DNA of 64,000 nucleotides from Maniola hyperantus (lineage: Eukaryota > Arthropoda > Insecta > Lepidoptera > Nymphalidae), in the NCBI RefSeq assembly GCF_902806685.2, contig NC_048539.1, positions 2,244,501 through 2,308,500 on the forward strand, given 5' to 3'. A model generated the notes under the pieces. It had not been told where the DNA came from, searched no databases, and was given only the letters and a program-made list of their open reading frames with translations. A program made the translations under genes and the position numbers. Below are positions 1-11,100 of the stretch, piece by piece. How positions within the stretch are numbered: position 1 is the first letter of the stretch; each line of letters opens with the position of its first letter.

Positions 1-24
1 AGTACCCTGTAGGTTTCTTGACAG

Positions 25-63
<39 letters not shown>

Positions 64-215
64 GCTTAGCCTGCCAAACTATGTTTAATTATATTTTTAT
101 GTGTTTATCCTAGGTTAATAGGACATAAACAATGTATATATTTATTTTTGTTAATTATTAATAAAGACATTTTTCAAACAAACAAACAAACAAACAAACT
201 ACGGAACCCTAAAAA
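1..215 (+). repeat. Family B1 fragment with GACA microsatellite and a LINE-type tail
   Basis: The first 24 bases (AGTACCCTGTAGGTTTCTTG) and the last (TACGGAACCCTAAAAA) are the inner and terminal parts of repeat family B1. Between them lie a GACA/CAGA run and an AT-rich piece ending AATAAAGACATTTTTC followed by CAAA repeats, which looks like the 3' tail of a retroposon. Confidence 0.5.
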
Positions 216-423
216 GCGATCACCAGATGAATTGTCACATTTAGTATAAAAGGGAAGGGATACAAATAGAAACATAACTCTCCTTTTTCTGGACCGTACT
301 TGTAATGTACGTAATAGTATTATATCTCTAACTTTATTTCTTTGAATGCTCTTCCCGACCGGCCTCGGCGTAGAGCAAGAACATAAAGTATGAAATACCG
401 TCCTATAACGACCTTGTAAAATA

Positions 424-1383
424 CAGGGTGTAATCAGAACGCTGGCAAAAATGAAGACAAGTGATAGTACTGATGATCAGTGAAATGATACCACAAAAAA
501 ACACATTAAAAAACACATATAATGAGGGTTCCGTACTACAGTCGTATTTTTTCGACATTTTGCAAGATAATTCAAAAACTATGATACATAAAAATAAATA
601 AAAATATGTTTTTGAATCCTCAGGTGTTAGCTCTTTCATATAATACCCCACTTGATACAGTTATCTTACTTTGATAATTAAAAATGCTAATTATTAGTTC
701 ATGACCACAATTAAATTTATTTTGTGTAATGTAACTACAAATTCACGGTTTTCAGATTTTTCCCCTAATGCCAGCTATAAGACCTACCTACCTGCCAAAT
801 TTCATGATTCTAGGTCAACAGGAAGTACCCTGTAGGTTTCTTGACAGGCCGACAGACAGACAGACAGACAGAGATACAGACAGACAACAAAGTGATCCTA
901 TAAGGGTTCCGTTTTTCCTTTTGAGGTACGGATTCCTAAAAAACACATAATAAACGTGGAAAAAAAATCCTATACATGAATTTTTAATTTTAATATATAT
1001 AATAAGGACCACTTACAATATACATTTACCACATGACATACTAACTATAACACACACTGATATGTGTATCGATGACAAGTGACCACAACATTTGCGATTT
1101 TTGCGCCAAGTAAACTTATATTTTGTAAAATTTCACTATAATAATATATTGCAAATAAAACATCTGACTGACGTTAGAGGTCAACGAACGTTCCGGAAGT
1201 AGGCCACTCGGAGTCAATGCCGCGTCGTAGGCGGGGCATAGGCCCCAGTTTTGCACGCTATACATTGCGGGTTTGAAAAATACTAAATTACTAAAAATGA
1301 GATAAATGGTTATAGGTATTGGATTGTGTTTATGTAGTATAACAATAACGGTAAGTTTTTGCTAGCGTTCTGGTTACACCCTG
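424..1383. mobile_element. TA-flanked inverted-repeat DNA transposon (non-autonomous), copy 1
   Basis: Both ends read CAGGGTGTAA[T/C]CAGAACGCT when followed inward, that is, they form terminal inverted repeats of about 28 bases with few mismatches, and a TA dinucleotide lies outside each (422-423 and 1384-1385). TA duplication suggests Tc1/mariner-type transposition. No transposase ORF is present. A family B1 repeat sits inside (524-940). Confidence 0.6.
524..940 (+). repeat. Family B1 repeat nested in the TA-flanked element
   Basis: It begins GAGGGTTCCGTACTACAGTC and ends TTTGAGGTACGGATTCCT and carries an internal GACA run. It matches the fuller copy at 35250-35675 throughout. The related transposon copy at 1796 lacks it, so it is a secondary insertion. 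Confidence 0.6.
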
Positions 1384-1477
1384 TATAACGTAGCTCCGGC
1401 CTCTGTAGATGACAATAAAAAAATTTAGTTAGGTTTTTATAGTGACCTGAATGTTCGTCACTACCTACCCATATGCT

Positions 1478-1690
1478 AAAGTGCTAAAGTGTGTTTGTCT
1501 GTTGGTTTGTTAGTTTGTTGGTTTGTCCTTCAATCACGTCGCAACGGATCGACATGATTTTTTGCGTGGGACCTGGGGAGTGACATAGGCTACTTTCAGC
1601 CCGATCTGTCAAGAAGTTAGAGCTGTGCGTTGATAGATCAGTCAGTCAGTCAGTCAGTCAGTCAGTCAGCTTTTCCTTTTGTATATTTAG
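1478..1690 (-). repeat. Fragments of A2 and A4 repeats joined at a GTCA/CAGT microsatellite
   Basis: 1478-1600 matches the A2 segment (GTTGGTTTGTCCTTCAATCACG); 1600-1690 matches the A4 end (TTGATAGATCAGTCAGTCAG then CTTTTCCTTTTGTATATTTA). The join suggests a chimera or recombination through shared family parts. Confidence 0.5.
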
Positions 1691-1795
1691 ACTATGTAGA
1701 GATTTTATTTGAGTGATAAAAATGGGTCCGTATGTCTGTTCCAGAATGCTTGTCCCGTCCAAGCAAGGACATAAAATATGAAATACAGTCTTATA

Positions 1796-2080
1796 CAGGG
1801 TGTAACCAGAATGCTGGCAAAAACGATGACAGGTGATATTACTGATATGATACCACAAATAAAAACGCGAAAAAAATATTAAAAAATATCCTTTCTTTTT
1901 TTAAAGATACATTGCAAATAAAAATTCTGTCTGACGCTAGCAGTCAACGAACGTTGCGTAAGTAAGCCATCCGGAGTCAATGCCACGTCGTAGGTGGGAC
2001 ATTGACCCCTATTTTGAACGCTATAAATTGCAGGTTTGAAAAATACTGCTATTGGATTGTGTTTAGATATTATTCGTGTA
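1796..2080 (+). mobile_element. TA-flanked inverted-repeat transposon, partial copy 2
   Basis: It starts with the same terminal sequence (CAGGGTGTAACCAGAATGCT) as the element at 424 and continues collinearly to the GGATTGTGTTTA motif, then loses similarity before the right terminal repeat. It lacks the B1 insertion present in copy 1. Confidence 0.5.
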
Positions 2081-3201
2081 AGTGTTTCGATTCTCGAATT
2101 CTAGCAACGGTTGGTGAGACGTAAAATCTTATACTACGGGTACAGAACATAAAGTATTAAATACAGTCTCGTTTACGACGCTGTTAACTGTGTGTAGTGA
2201 CAGTTACACTTATTTACATTGTTATTTATATAAGCGCAGGAAAAATGATTCAATAGTACCTTACACTATAATGGCTAGGGCTGGCGTGCTCTTCCCGGAC
2301 AGCGGAACATAGGAGCGGATAGTAGGAGAAAAAATCTTAAAAATGGAGGTGTTTCGTATCATCGGTAAGTACGATTTTCATTGTTTTCTACACGGAACAG
2401 AAAGAACAGTGGAAGTGCAATTCACCAAAATTACTATAGGAACCGCTGTCGCCAAACTCATACAAATATACCGATAGTCATATATTGCACTACAAAGAAA
2501 CAAATCATTTGATTTGTCGTTTAAGTTTAGTCAAAACTAGCCTACGTCAAAGATTTGGAAACAAACCCTGACGTTCTAGAAATAAGATTTATTTTGCTTT
2601 AGCGGAAGAACGTATTTACGAGCTATAGTCACACTCACGTCACACTAGATTCAATTGTCCAATTAATTCCGCTACTTGACCATAGATGGCGGTATTCTAA
2701 GTGGTAGCAATTATAAACTTAATTATGTTAAACATATGGTTGACATTTGCGTGATCGGTCGATTTTTTTTCCACTGAGCTAAGGCCGCACCACGTAGCTC
2801 AATGAATCTATCGATATCGATAGATACTCGTTATTTTGTTCATTCGCAAAAATAAAATTAAAAAAGGTAATTATAAAATTGAATAAAAGTGCTGGTATGC
2901 ATGCATGCCTTTTACAAGTATGCACAATAAATACTGCAACGTATGAAAATAGTTAAATTTTATTTATTGCCCTTGAAATAAAACATATTTGTTAAGAAAC
3001 TGGCGTTTCGAAAGTCTTATTTTTAATTTTAATAAATGGTGTATGCGAACATTTATGTATATATTTTTCGACTATTGCCTTCATCAAATCGGTAACGTGA
3101 TTAGACGCAGGAATCTCCGAATCACTTTGTCTTTTTGAAGAACCTGGAGTGACCACATTTATCATTTTGTGGCTGAAACCAAAATTAAATTTTGAGAATA
3201 A

Positions 3202-3437
3202 ATCCTTACTAATATTATAAATGCGAAAGTGTGTCTCTCTGTCTGTCTGTCTGTCTGTCTGTCTGCTAGCTTTTCACGGCTCAACCGTTCAACCGTTTTT
3301 GATGAAATTTGGTACAGAGATAGCTTGCATCCCGGGAAAGGACATAGGCTACTTTTTATCCCGGAAAGTTGAAAAGTTCCCACAGGATTTTGAAAAACCT
3401 AAATCCACGCGGACGAAGTCGCGGGCATCATCTAGTA
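3202..3437 (-). repeat. Family A1 repeat inside copy A
   Basis: It reads TAATATTATAAATGCGAAAG, TCTG repeats, CTAGCTTTTCACGGCTCAAC and ends in the GCGGACGAAGTCGCGGGC core. The same insert is present at the matching place in copy B (5018-5240), so it was already in the ancestor of both transposon copies; the TCTG run is longer here. Confidence 0.7.
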
Positions 3438-3674
3438 CCTATATAAAAATGAATAGGAGAAAAATTAATTAGTGTGTTTATGAATTAAATTTGATATTTA
3501 GTCAGTCAATCTTCATACAAAAATATAACTAAGAGGTGTGTTGTTTTGTATTATAATATCAAGTATTTTCAATACTTACTGAAAGTAATAAAATAAGACA
3601 AGGTTACTTACTTGATTAAAAAACTTAACGATTTCATTGATGGAAGCGCAGTAGGTTTCGTATATCTATATCCT

Positions 3675-3786
3675 TTATTTGATATTATAAAATCGACTTC
3701 TAAAAATTCTTGATTTGGTTGGCATCCAATTAACTCTACCCGTTGCATCTATCCATTTCTCTTTGATGCTTGCATCTTTGGGAAAC
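3675..3786 (-). pseudogene. THAP-domain exon of copy A with an in-frame deletion
   Basis: This is the counterpart of the exon at 4645-4777, preceded on the minus strand by the acceptor ATTTTTAG. The FPKDA and EKWIDATG motifs and the tryptophan-proline pair (NWMPTK) are kept. Relative to copy B, 21 bases (seven codons) are missing after the TKS residues. This removes the CSEH segment that supplies the last Cys and His zinc ligands of the C2CH module. The reading frame itself survives to the same stop codon. It is therefore unlikely to fold as a zinc-binding THAP domain. Confidence 0.6.
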
Positions 3787-4644
3787 CTAAAAATATTTTA
3801 AAATATGAAGGTTAGAGGAACTACTGATGTCTATTTAGTGATCAATGCAACGTCTCACTCATTAATAAATTATAATTATTGCGTTACTAGTTATTTATAT
3901 CCTTGTATCGATATCAATCGATAAATTCAATATTCGACTTGGCCACATCACTACTTGAGTAGCGAACACGGAGCGAAGTACTTTCGGAATAGAATCAATC
4001 CAAAATAAACTTTATCTTAATTGTTTAAGGTTGATTTTGACTAACCGTTCTATTAAATATTAGTAAATTGAAATAAATTAAGATTTTATAGAAAACAATG
4101 AAAATCGTACTTACCGATGATACGAAACACCTCCATTTTTAAGATTTTTTTCTCCTACTATCATTTTTACACTCCAAAACGGAACAGTAACATTGCTAGG
4201 GCAATATGAATTTGTCGCGAGACTACCAACTCCACGCGATGTTAGAACGCGACTGGGATCAGTTTTACGTAACTACGCTTAATTGTGGCACGCGTGCCAC
4301 GCCTACTTAGCACTTCCACTGTTTTTTCTGTTCCGTGGTTTTCTATAAAATCTTAATTTATTTCAATTTACTAATATTTAATAGAACGGTTAGTCAAAAT
4401 CAACCTTAACCAATTAAGATAAAGTTTATTTTGGATTGATTCTATTCCGAAAGTACTTCGCTCCGTGTTCGCTACTCAAGTAGTGATGTGGCCAAGTCGA
4501 ATATTGAATTTATCGATTGATATCGATAGAAGGATATAAATAAATAGTAACGCAATAATTATAATTTATTAATGAGTGAGACGTTGCATTGATCACTAAA
4601 TAGACATCAGTAGTTCCTCTAACCTTCATTTAAAATATTTTTAG

Positions 4645-4777
4645 GTTTCCCAAAGATGCAAGCATCAAAGAGAAATGGATAGATGCAACGGGTAGAGTTA
4701 ATTGGATGCCAACCAAATCAAGCATGATATTATGCTCTGAACATTTTTTTAGAAGTCGATTTTATAATATCAAATAA
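4645..4777 (+). pseudogene. THAP-domain exon remnant of copy B
   Basis: After a plausible acceptor (AATATTTTTAG) the frame starting at 4646 encodes about 43 residues before a TAA. It has hallmarks of the C-terminal part of a THAP zinc finger: FPKD, then EKW, then W-x-P, then the CSEHF motif with the last Cys and His ligands. THAP domains are DNA-binding modules of P-element transposases and their host derivatives. The N-terminal CxxC half was not found in the short upstream exon (MEVFRII), and the frame stops soon after the domain, so I treat it as a decayed or truncated gene, not a functional transposase. Confidence 0.6.
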
Positions 4778-5017
4778 AGGATATAGATATACGAAACCTA
4801 CTGCGCTTCCATCAATGAAAATCGTTAAGTTTTTTAATCAAGTAAGTAACCTTGTTTTATTTTATTACTTTCAGTAAGTATTGAAAATACTTGATATTAT
4901 AATACAAAACAACACCACCTCTTAGTTATATTTTTGTATGAAGATTGACCGACTAAATATCAAATTTAATTCATAAACACACTAATTAATTTTTCTCCTA
5001 TTCATTTTTATATAGGT

Positions 5018-5240
5018 ACTAGATGATGCCCTCGACTTCGTCCGCGTGGATTTAGGTTTTTAAAAATCCTGTGAGAACTTTTCAACTTTCCGGGATAAAA
5101 AGTAGCCTATGTCCTTTCCCAGGATGCAAGCTATCGCTGTACCAAATTTCATCAAAAACGGTTGAACGGTTGAGCCGTGAAAAGCTAGCAGACAGACAGA
5201 CAGACAGACACACTTTCGCATTTATAATATTAGTACGGAT
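5018..5240 (+). repeat. Family A1 repeat inside copy B
   Basis: It runs from ACTAGATGATGCC through GGGATAAAAAGTAGCCTATG and GACA repeats to TTATAATATTAGTACGGAT. It is the mirror counterpart of 3202-3437, with a shorter GACA run. Confidence 0.7.
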
Positions 5241-6054
5241 TTATTCTCAAAATTTAATTTTGGTTTCAGCCACAAAATGATAAATGTGGTCACTCCAGGT
5301 TCTTCAAAAAGACAAAGTGATTCGGAGATTCCTGCGTCTAATCACGTTACCGATTTGATGAAGGCAATAGTCGAAAAATATATACATAAATGTTCGCATA
5401 CACCGTTTATTAAAATTAAAAATAAGACTTTCGAAACGCCAGTTTCTTAACAAATATGTTTTATTTCAAGGGCAATAAATAAAATTTAACTATTTTCATA
5501 CGTTGCAGTATTTATTGTGCATACTTGTAAAAGGCATGCATACATACCAGCACTTTTATTCAATTTTATAATTACCTTTTTAATTTTATTTTTGCGAATG
5601 AACAAAATAACGAGTATCTATCGATATCGATAGGTAATTCATTGAGCTACGTGGTGCGGCCTTAGCTGAGGAGGAAAAAAAATCGACCGATCACGCAAAT
5701 GTCAACCATATGTGTAACGTAATTAAGTTTATAATTGCTACCACTTAGAATACCGCCATCTATGGTCAAGTAGCGGAATTAATTGGACAATTGAATCTAG
5801 TGTGACGTGAGTGTGACTATAGCTCGTAAATACGTTCTTCCGCTAAAGCAAAATAAATCTTATTTCTAGAACGTCAGGGTTTGTTTCCAAATCTGTGACG
5901 TAGGCTAGTTTTGACTAAACTTAAACGACAAATCAAATGATTTGTTTCTTTGTAGTGCAATATATGACTATCGGTATATTTGTTTGAGTTTGGCGACAGC
6001 GGTTCCTATAGTAATTTTGGTGAATTGCACTTCCACTGTTCTTTCTGTTCCGTG

Positions 6055-6390
6055 GGTGAAGGATAACAATTTTTCTCATTTCATATTTTGTTGTTAAATC
6101 AAAGACTGAATTGAATTTCTAGTCTCAAATGACTATCGGGTCGGGTGAGACTATGTGGATTTATTATTAACACAGGCGATTCTAATGAAGCGTTTTATAT
6201 GCAGACGACGCCCAGCTGAAGTCTCCGCTGATGATGTACGGTTGTTTCGTACAAAGTTTTCCAACTACTCATAATACATGAAAGACCAAAGAAAGCAAGA
6301 TTTTACACTCAGACTGAATTAGTACGTAACGGTGCGTGTGGCACCGTACTAGGCACCTAACGGTACCTAGTATGGTGCCACACATTAATT
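6055..6390. other. No recognised feature
   Basis: AT-rich sequence between the THAP transposon and the next repeat. A short local palindrome around CGGTGCGTGTGGCACCGTA (about 6330-6350) is the only structure I noticed. Confidence 0.4.
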
Positions 6391-6840
6391 TTTAGAGTTC
6401 CGTACCTCAAATGGAAAATAGGGAACGCTTATAGGATCACTTTTTGTCTGTCTGTCTGTTTGTCGGTGTGTCAAGAAACCTACTACCTAGTTCCCGTTGA
6501 CCTAGAATCATGAAATTTGGCAGCAAGGTAGGTCTTTTAGCAGACATGAGGAGGAAAATCTAAAAACTGTGAATTTGTGGTTACATCGCAAGAAAAAAAT
6601 TAAAATGTGTTCATGAACAAATATTGCTACTTTCAACTTTCAAAGTTAGACGTTACTGACTATACCAAATGGGGTATCATACTTATTATTAAAGGGCTTT
6701 ACAGGTATCTATATTCTAAAACAGATTTTTATTTATTTTTAGGCATTTTTTGATTTATCGTGCAAAATGACGAAAATATACGACTGTAGTACGGAACCCT
6801 CGGTACGCGAGCCTAACTCGCACTTGGCCGGTTTTTTTTT
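6391..6840 (-). repeat. Family B1 repeat, near full length
   Basis: On the minus strand it starts AAACCGGCCAAGTGCGAGTT, continues with GAGGGTTCCGTACTACAGTC and ends GGTACGGAACTCTAAAAA. It matches the copy at 35250-35675 along its length. No ORF. Confidence 0.7.
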
Positions 6841-6945
6841 CAAAATAATTATCACTAGCACCAGTGTCATTTAGGATAATGTAAAGGTTCTAGGATAACT
6901 CATACAACCAAATCTGTTCAGGCATTTAAAGGCTATCCATACCAA

Positions 6946-7187
6946 TCCATACTAATATTATAAATGCAAAAGTGTGCATGTCTGTCTGTCTGTCTATCTG
7001 TCTGTCTGCCTGTCTGCTAGCTTTTCACGACCTCTCCGTTCAACTGACTTTGACGAAATTTGGTACAGAGATAGCTTGCATCCCGGGGAAGGACATAGGC
7101 TACATTTTGTGCTAGAAAATCAAAAAGTTCCCACGGGATTTTCAAAAACCTAAATCCACGCGGACGTAGTCGCGGGCGTCATCTAGT
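6946..7187 (-). repeat. Family A1 repeat
   Basis: TACTAATATTATAAATGC, TCTG repeats, GCTAGCTTTTCACG, GGGATTTTCAAAAACC and the CGCGGACGTAGTCGCGGGC core; it ends CATCTAGTG. It lies 23 bases from the left end of the gypsy element. Confidence 0.7.
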
Positions 7188-7214
7188 GGTAAAATAAAGA
7201 AACTCATACACACT

Positions 7215-7491
7215 AGTAATGTTTAGGCTCGCAGGAGGTGGATGGAAGAAAACTAGTCGGCGATAATATCCTTATAATAATTATATTCAAAGTTACATTT
7301 AAAATGAAAAGACTAATAACTAGTGCTTATCTCTAAGGATGAGAATATTCTAACTTAATATTACGATTCCCACATCGCGCGGGTTCTGGTATTACGCCGC
7401 GTCAGCTATACGGGTCGTATTCGTACGTGGGAATGGGAATGCATGTTGCGCTGGCTCACTATGTATCAGCCGCTGGCTTCGCCTGCGTAAC
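7215..7491 (-). repeat. 3' LTR of gypsy element 1
   Basis: 277 bases, AGTAATGTTTAGGCTCGCAG to TTCGCCTGCGTAAC on the plus strand, with no difference from the copy at 13577-13853 that I could see. Confidence 0.93.
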
Positions 7492-7501
7492 ACCTCCCCC
7501 A
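7492..7501 (-). promoter_or_regulatory. Polypurine tract of gypsy element 1
   Basis: On the element strand the sequence GATGGGGGAGGT abuts the 3' LTR, as expected for the plus-strand DNA primer. Confidence 0.8.
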
Positions 7502-7504
7502 TCA

Positions 7505-8164
7505 GATCGGCGCATATGGAACACCTTGGCTGTGAATTGCGCCGAAAGGTCATCGGATGAAGAACTCAGAATTTTGGTTATGTTTCTTAACTGCAAGGTC
7601 TTCGTGCGATGTATTTTCTGATAAACTGTAATGATCATATTCAGTCTGCAGGTTCCAATTAATATGGCGAATGGTAATGATTGTGTGATAAATAACTCCA
7701 TGGTCCGTACTTGGAGGTAGAGTGATAGGCGTTTGAGATGAAACCTTTGCACTTGCATCATGTAGGTGATCCAGTTTTGTGGACTTCAATTATTCATAAC
7801 GTGGAGATGGTCTTGAGTCAAAGGATTCTTCTTTAGGTAAAACTATAACTTGGATGGCTATGTCTTCTTCTATTCTGGGTAAGTGTAAATCTATAAGCTT
7901 CGTATATCGGCATATTATAATATAGATAACCTTTGCTGGTCTTCGGGCATTCAGCCTCTATGTACCTGTATTCGTTCAAGCAAGGAATGGATAATAAGTG
8001 ACAAGGATATCATGATGCGTATGTGGTAATGGGAAATTAATACATAATATACTTAGGTTAAACTAACAGGAAATTTTTAAACTATGAAAAACAAAACGAT
8101 ATCATTTCTTACATAATACTAACCTAACACTATAATATCCTAACACTATAATATCCTAACTCTA
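7505..8164 (-). other. Internal region of gypsy element 1 downstream of pol, no env
   Basis: About 660 bases between the pol stop and the polypurine tract. Only short minus-strand frames of 79 and 100 codons occur, with no signal peptide, furin-type site or transmembrane stretch. An insect gypsy envelope gene would need roughly twice this length. It is either a non-coding 3' region or the residue of a lost third ORF. Confidence 0.5.
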
Positions 8165-11100
8165 TCATGTTGGATCATTACCACTGGCTGCAGAAGTAGA
8201 TTGATTATAAGGAGGATCCTGCAACAATTGGGCAGTGTTAGGAACTCTCTTTAGTCTTGACTTCGCGATTGGGCCTCGTTTTCTTTTAGTGTAGATGTGG
8301 ATTGGGAGATTTGCCACAACTACATCCTGAGTATAGCGGGGAGCTGCCTTTTGACGAGAGGCAACAGGGTTTCTAACAAAAACTTGTTGTTCTGGGGAAT
8401 AATTTGCTTCGGGCTCTCTAGTTCTATTACGACTATTAGTTAAATCTCTGCGTAGACTACTACAGGATTCGTGGATAAGGTTATATGTAATTTTCATTCT
8501 ATTTTTATGATCCTGTATGTACTGCTGTAAGACATGTGTCGTGAGGTCTATGTCGAGTGGGTCGCGTGGGTCAAAATGTCCAGTTACTATTTCGATTGGT
8601 CTGCATTTTGTGAAACTATGAATACTGCTATTGTAGGCTAGAAGACCATAAGGTATCAGGTTCCTTACTGATTCATCCTTTTGACTGATTCTAAAGATAC
8701 GAAGGTGTTCTAAGAGTGTTAAGTGAAATCTTTCAACGATACCATTTTCGTTAGGAGTATGTGGTGCGACCTTATGATGCTGGATTTTATGAAGTTTGAA
8801 GAACTCAGATATAAGTTGATTGTTAAATTCCGGACCGTTGTCAGTAACTACAGTTAAAGGATTTCTATGATGCGTACTAAATTTAAGTAATGCTTGAACT
8901 ACACTGACTGCCGTGCTGTCTCCTAAGAAATATGCTTGAGCATATTTGGAGAAAGAGTCGACTATTGTCAGAAACTTACAGCTTTCTACACTTAAGAGGT
9001 CTAAGTGCACAAGCTCAAAAGGTTTACTGGGTGGTGGAACTACTTGAAATTGCTGTCGGATTGGATTACGGTCATACTTAGCCTGTCCGCATACTGCACA
9101 GTCGTTGATAAATTTTGAAATATGCTCTCGCATTTTAGGCCAGTAAAATTTTCGAGATAAAGCAAGAAAGCATTCATTGATACCGCGGTGGTTTGTCTTG
9201 CCATCATGGTACTTATCTATAATTTGTTGCTGCCTTAAATATTCTCGAACATTTTCTACTTCTGTTTTAGCTAAATTGAGTATCATTGACGAATTTTTAA
9301 AGGTTTTCTGTATTATTGGAATTATCTTATACATAGCCAATGGTGGATTGATTAATAAACCAGTTTTAATTTTAGGTTGAACAAATTCTTTAATAGCATT
9401 GATGACATCTATTTCTAAATTTGACTCAGATAATTGAACAGTCGTACGCTTATGGTTTTCAAAGGGGTGTGTAGTGACTGGTTTGGTTTTAATATCACCT
9501 ACAACGTTAAAAACGATTTGCCTAGTAAATTTATTCAACGGATGTTCTGAAATCGGGATTTCCAAGATGGGGCTTTCGTCATCAGTATGGACAGTTGCTG
9601 TTCTAGAACCATCTTCAGGCTCCGGAGCTGAGAGAGTTCCAGAGTCATCTAAAGAGGGAGCTCCGTCCGATAGATTCACAGCAATCGAACTTAGCTCTTC
9701 CACATGAACTTCAATGCGCGATAACGCGTCCGCGTTGGTATTAGACTTTCCTTGCTTATACATCACCGTGAAATCGAACTCGCCGAGTTTTAAACGCCAT
9801 CTTGTAAGTCTCGAATTAGGTTCCTTAAGACTCATTACCCACTGCAGGGGCTTATGATCTGTAATAATTTTAAATTTACGTCCAAAAAGGTAAGGCCTGA
9901 AATACTTGGTGGCCCAGACGATTGCTAAGAGTTCTTTTTCTATCGTACTATAGTTCAATTCGCTAGAATTAAGAGTTCTAGATGCATATGCGATCGGTTT
10001 ATCAGACCCTACTGGGCCCTGTGATAAAACGGCACCTACTGCGACATTAGAAGCATCAGTTGTTAGCAAAAATTCTTTAGTAAAATCCGGATACTGTAAA
10101 ATGGGATCATTGGTAAGCAGTTGCTTACAGTGCTCGAAACACCTTATGTATTCATCATCGATTATTATTTTAGAATTTTTCTTCAGGCATTGAGTAAGGG
10201 GCTTTGTTAGACGTGCAAAATCAGGGATGAATTTTCTGTAATATCCTAGCAATCCGAGAAAACGTTTGATCTGTGTCGTAGTCTTTGGTAATGGATATTT
10301 ACTTATGGCTGCTATTTTATTGGGGTTTGGTTTTACACCATCTTTAGAAATTATGTGACCTAAAAATTCGGTTTCTAACTTCAAGAATTCAGACTTATCC
10401 ATCTGTATCTTGAAGTTTGACTCACGCAATCTCTGAAATATCTTTTCCAAATTAACTATGTGCTCTTGAAGACTTGTGCTAAAGCAAATTATGTCATCAA
10501 GATATACTAGACACACTTTGTTCTGTAGATCTTTGAGAACATTATCCATGACTCGCTGAAAAGTCGATGGAGCATTTTTCAACCCCATGGGCATCCTTAA
10601 AAACTCATAGTGCCCATTCTCTACATTAAATGCAGTCTTGTGAATATCAGCGGGGTCCATTTCAACCTGGTAAAAGCCACTAGCTAAATCTAGGGTAGTG
10701 AAGTAGTGACATTTCCCTAATTTGTCTAGAACATCGGTGATGTTGGGAATAGGGTACTTATCATCAATCGTTTTCTCGTTTACTTTTCTGAAGTCCACGA
10801 CAAGACGCCATTTACGACGACCAGAAGCATCTGCCTTTTTGGGAACCACCCAAATAGGAGAGCTCCAGGCGGAGTCAGAAGGTCTTATAATATTTTGTTC
10901 AAGCATTTTACTGATCTGATCTCTGATTTCTTGTCGGTGGACATAAGGATATCTGTAACTTTTTGTATGTACAGGAATTTCATCGCTGGTCTTAATTTTA
11001 TGTTTAATCTTATTATTGAACGTTAAAGGTTCACCTTCAAGATAGAACACGTCGGCATACTTTGCACACAGTGCTTTCAAATTAGCTGCTTCTTCTGGAT

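Larger units (their letters stand above)
2391..4337 (-). mobile_element. THAP-domain P-like DNA transposon, copy A, inserted antisense in copy B
   Basis: This 1947-bp element has 28-bp terminal inverted repeats (CACGGAACAGAAA[G/A]AACAGTG...; 2391-2418 and 4310-4337, one mismatch). It is flanked by a perfect 8-bp direct duplication GTTTTCTA (2383-2390 and 4338-4345). The uninterrupted target sequence, GTTTTCTATAAAATC, can be read in reverse complement inside copy A itself near 4085-4100, which shows that the target was another copy of the same element. P elements and hATs both make 8-bp duplications; the THAP exon favours the P superfamily. A GC-rich leader (4205-4310) precedes the exon-1-like ATG on the minus strand. 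Confidence 0.75.
2318..6054 (+). mobile_element. THAP-domain P-like DNA transposon, copy B (interrupted host copy)
   Basis: Copy B runs in plus orientation as 2318-2390, is broken by copy A (2391-4337), and resumes at 4338-6054. Its 3' end carries the 28-base terminal repeat (6027-6054, ending CTTTCTGTTCCGTG), the reverse complement of copy A's left end. Its 5' end is lost: similarity to copy A's leader stops near 2318 and no terminal repeat was found upstream. It holds a short ATG segment with a donor-like site (ATCG|GTAAGT near 2372), an intron-like AT-rich stretch and a THAP exon (4645-4777). The P-element superfamily is inferred from the THAP domain plus 8-bp target duplications; no catalytic domain remains, so this is a non-autonomous or internally deleted copy. 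Confidence 0.65.

Noticed and set aside
1658..1690. CRISPR-like short regular repeat (GTCA)n
   Set aside because: It is a tetranucleotide microsatellite belonging to A4 repeats, in a eukaryotic context.
3221..3472. 83-codon plus-strand ORF rich in Ser/Val/Cys
   Set aside because: It is a translation of TCTG repeats inside a family A1 element; matching antisense and other-copy ORFs (3162, 5071, 768, 815, 23712, 35528) have the same origin.
2391..6054. A single foldback element spanning the whole palindrome
   Set aside because: Outer flanks show no duplication, whereas 2391-4337 has a perfect 8-bp duplication, and the leader of the element occurs twice, which fits nested copies better.
7459..7789. 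Small minus-strand ORFs after pol as an env remnant
   Set aside because: No signal peptide, cleavage site, cysteine pattern or membrane segment; one runs into the LTR.
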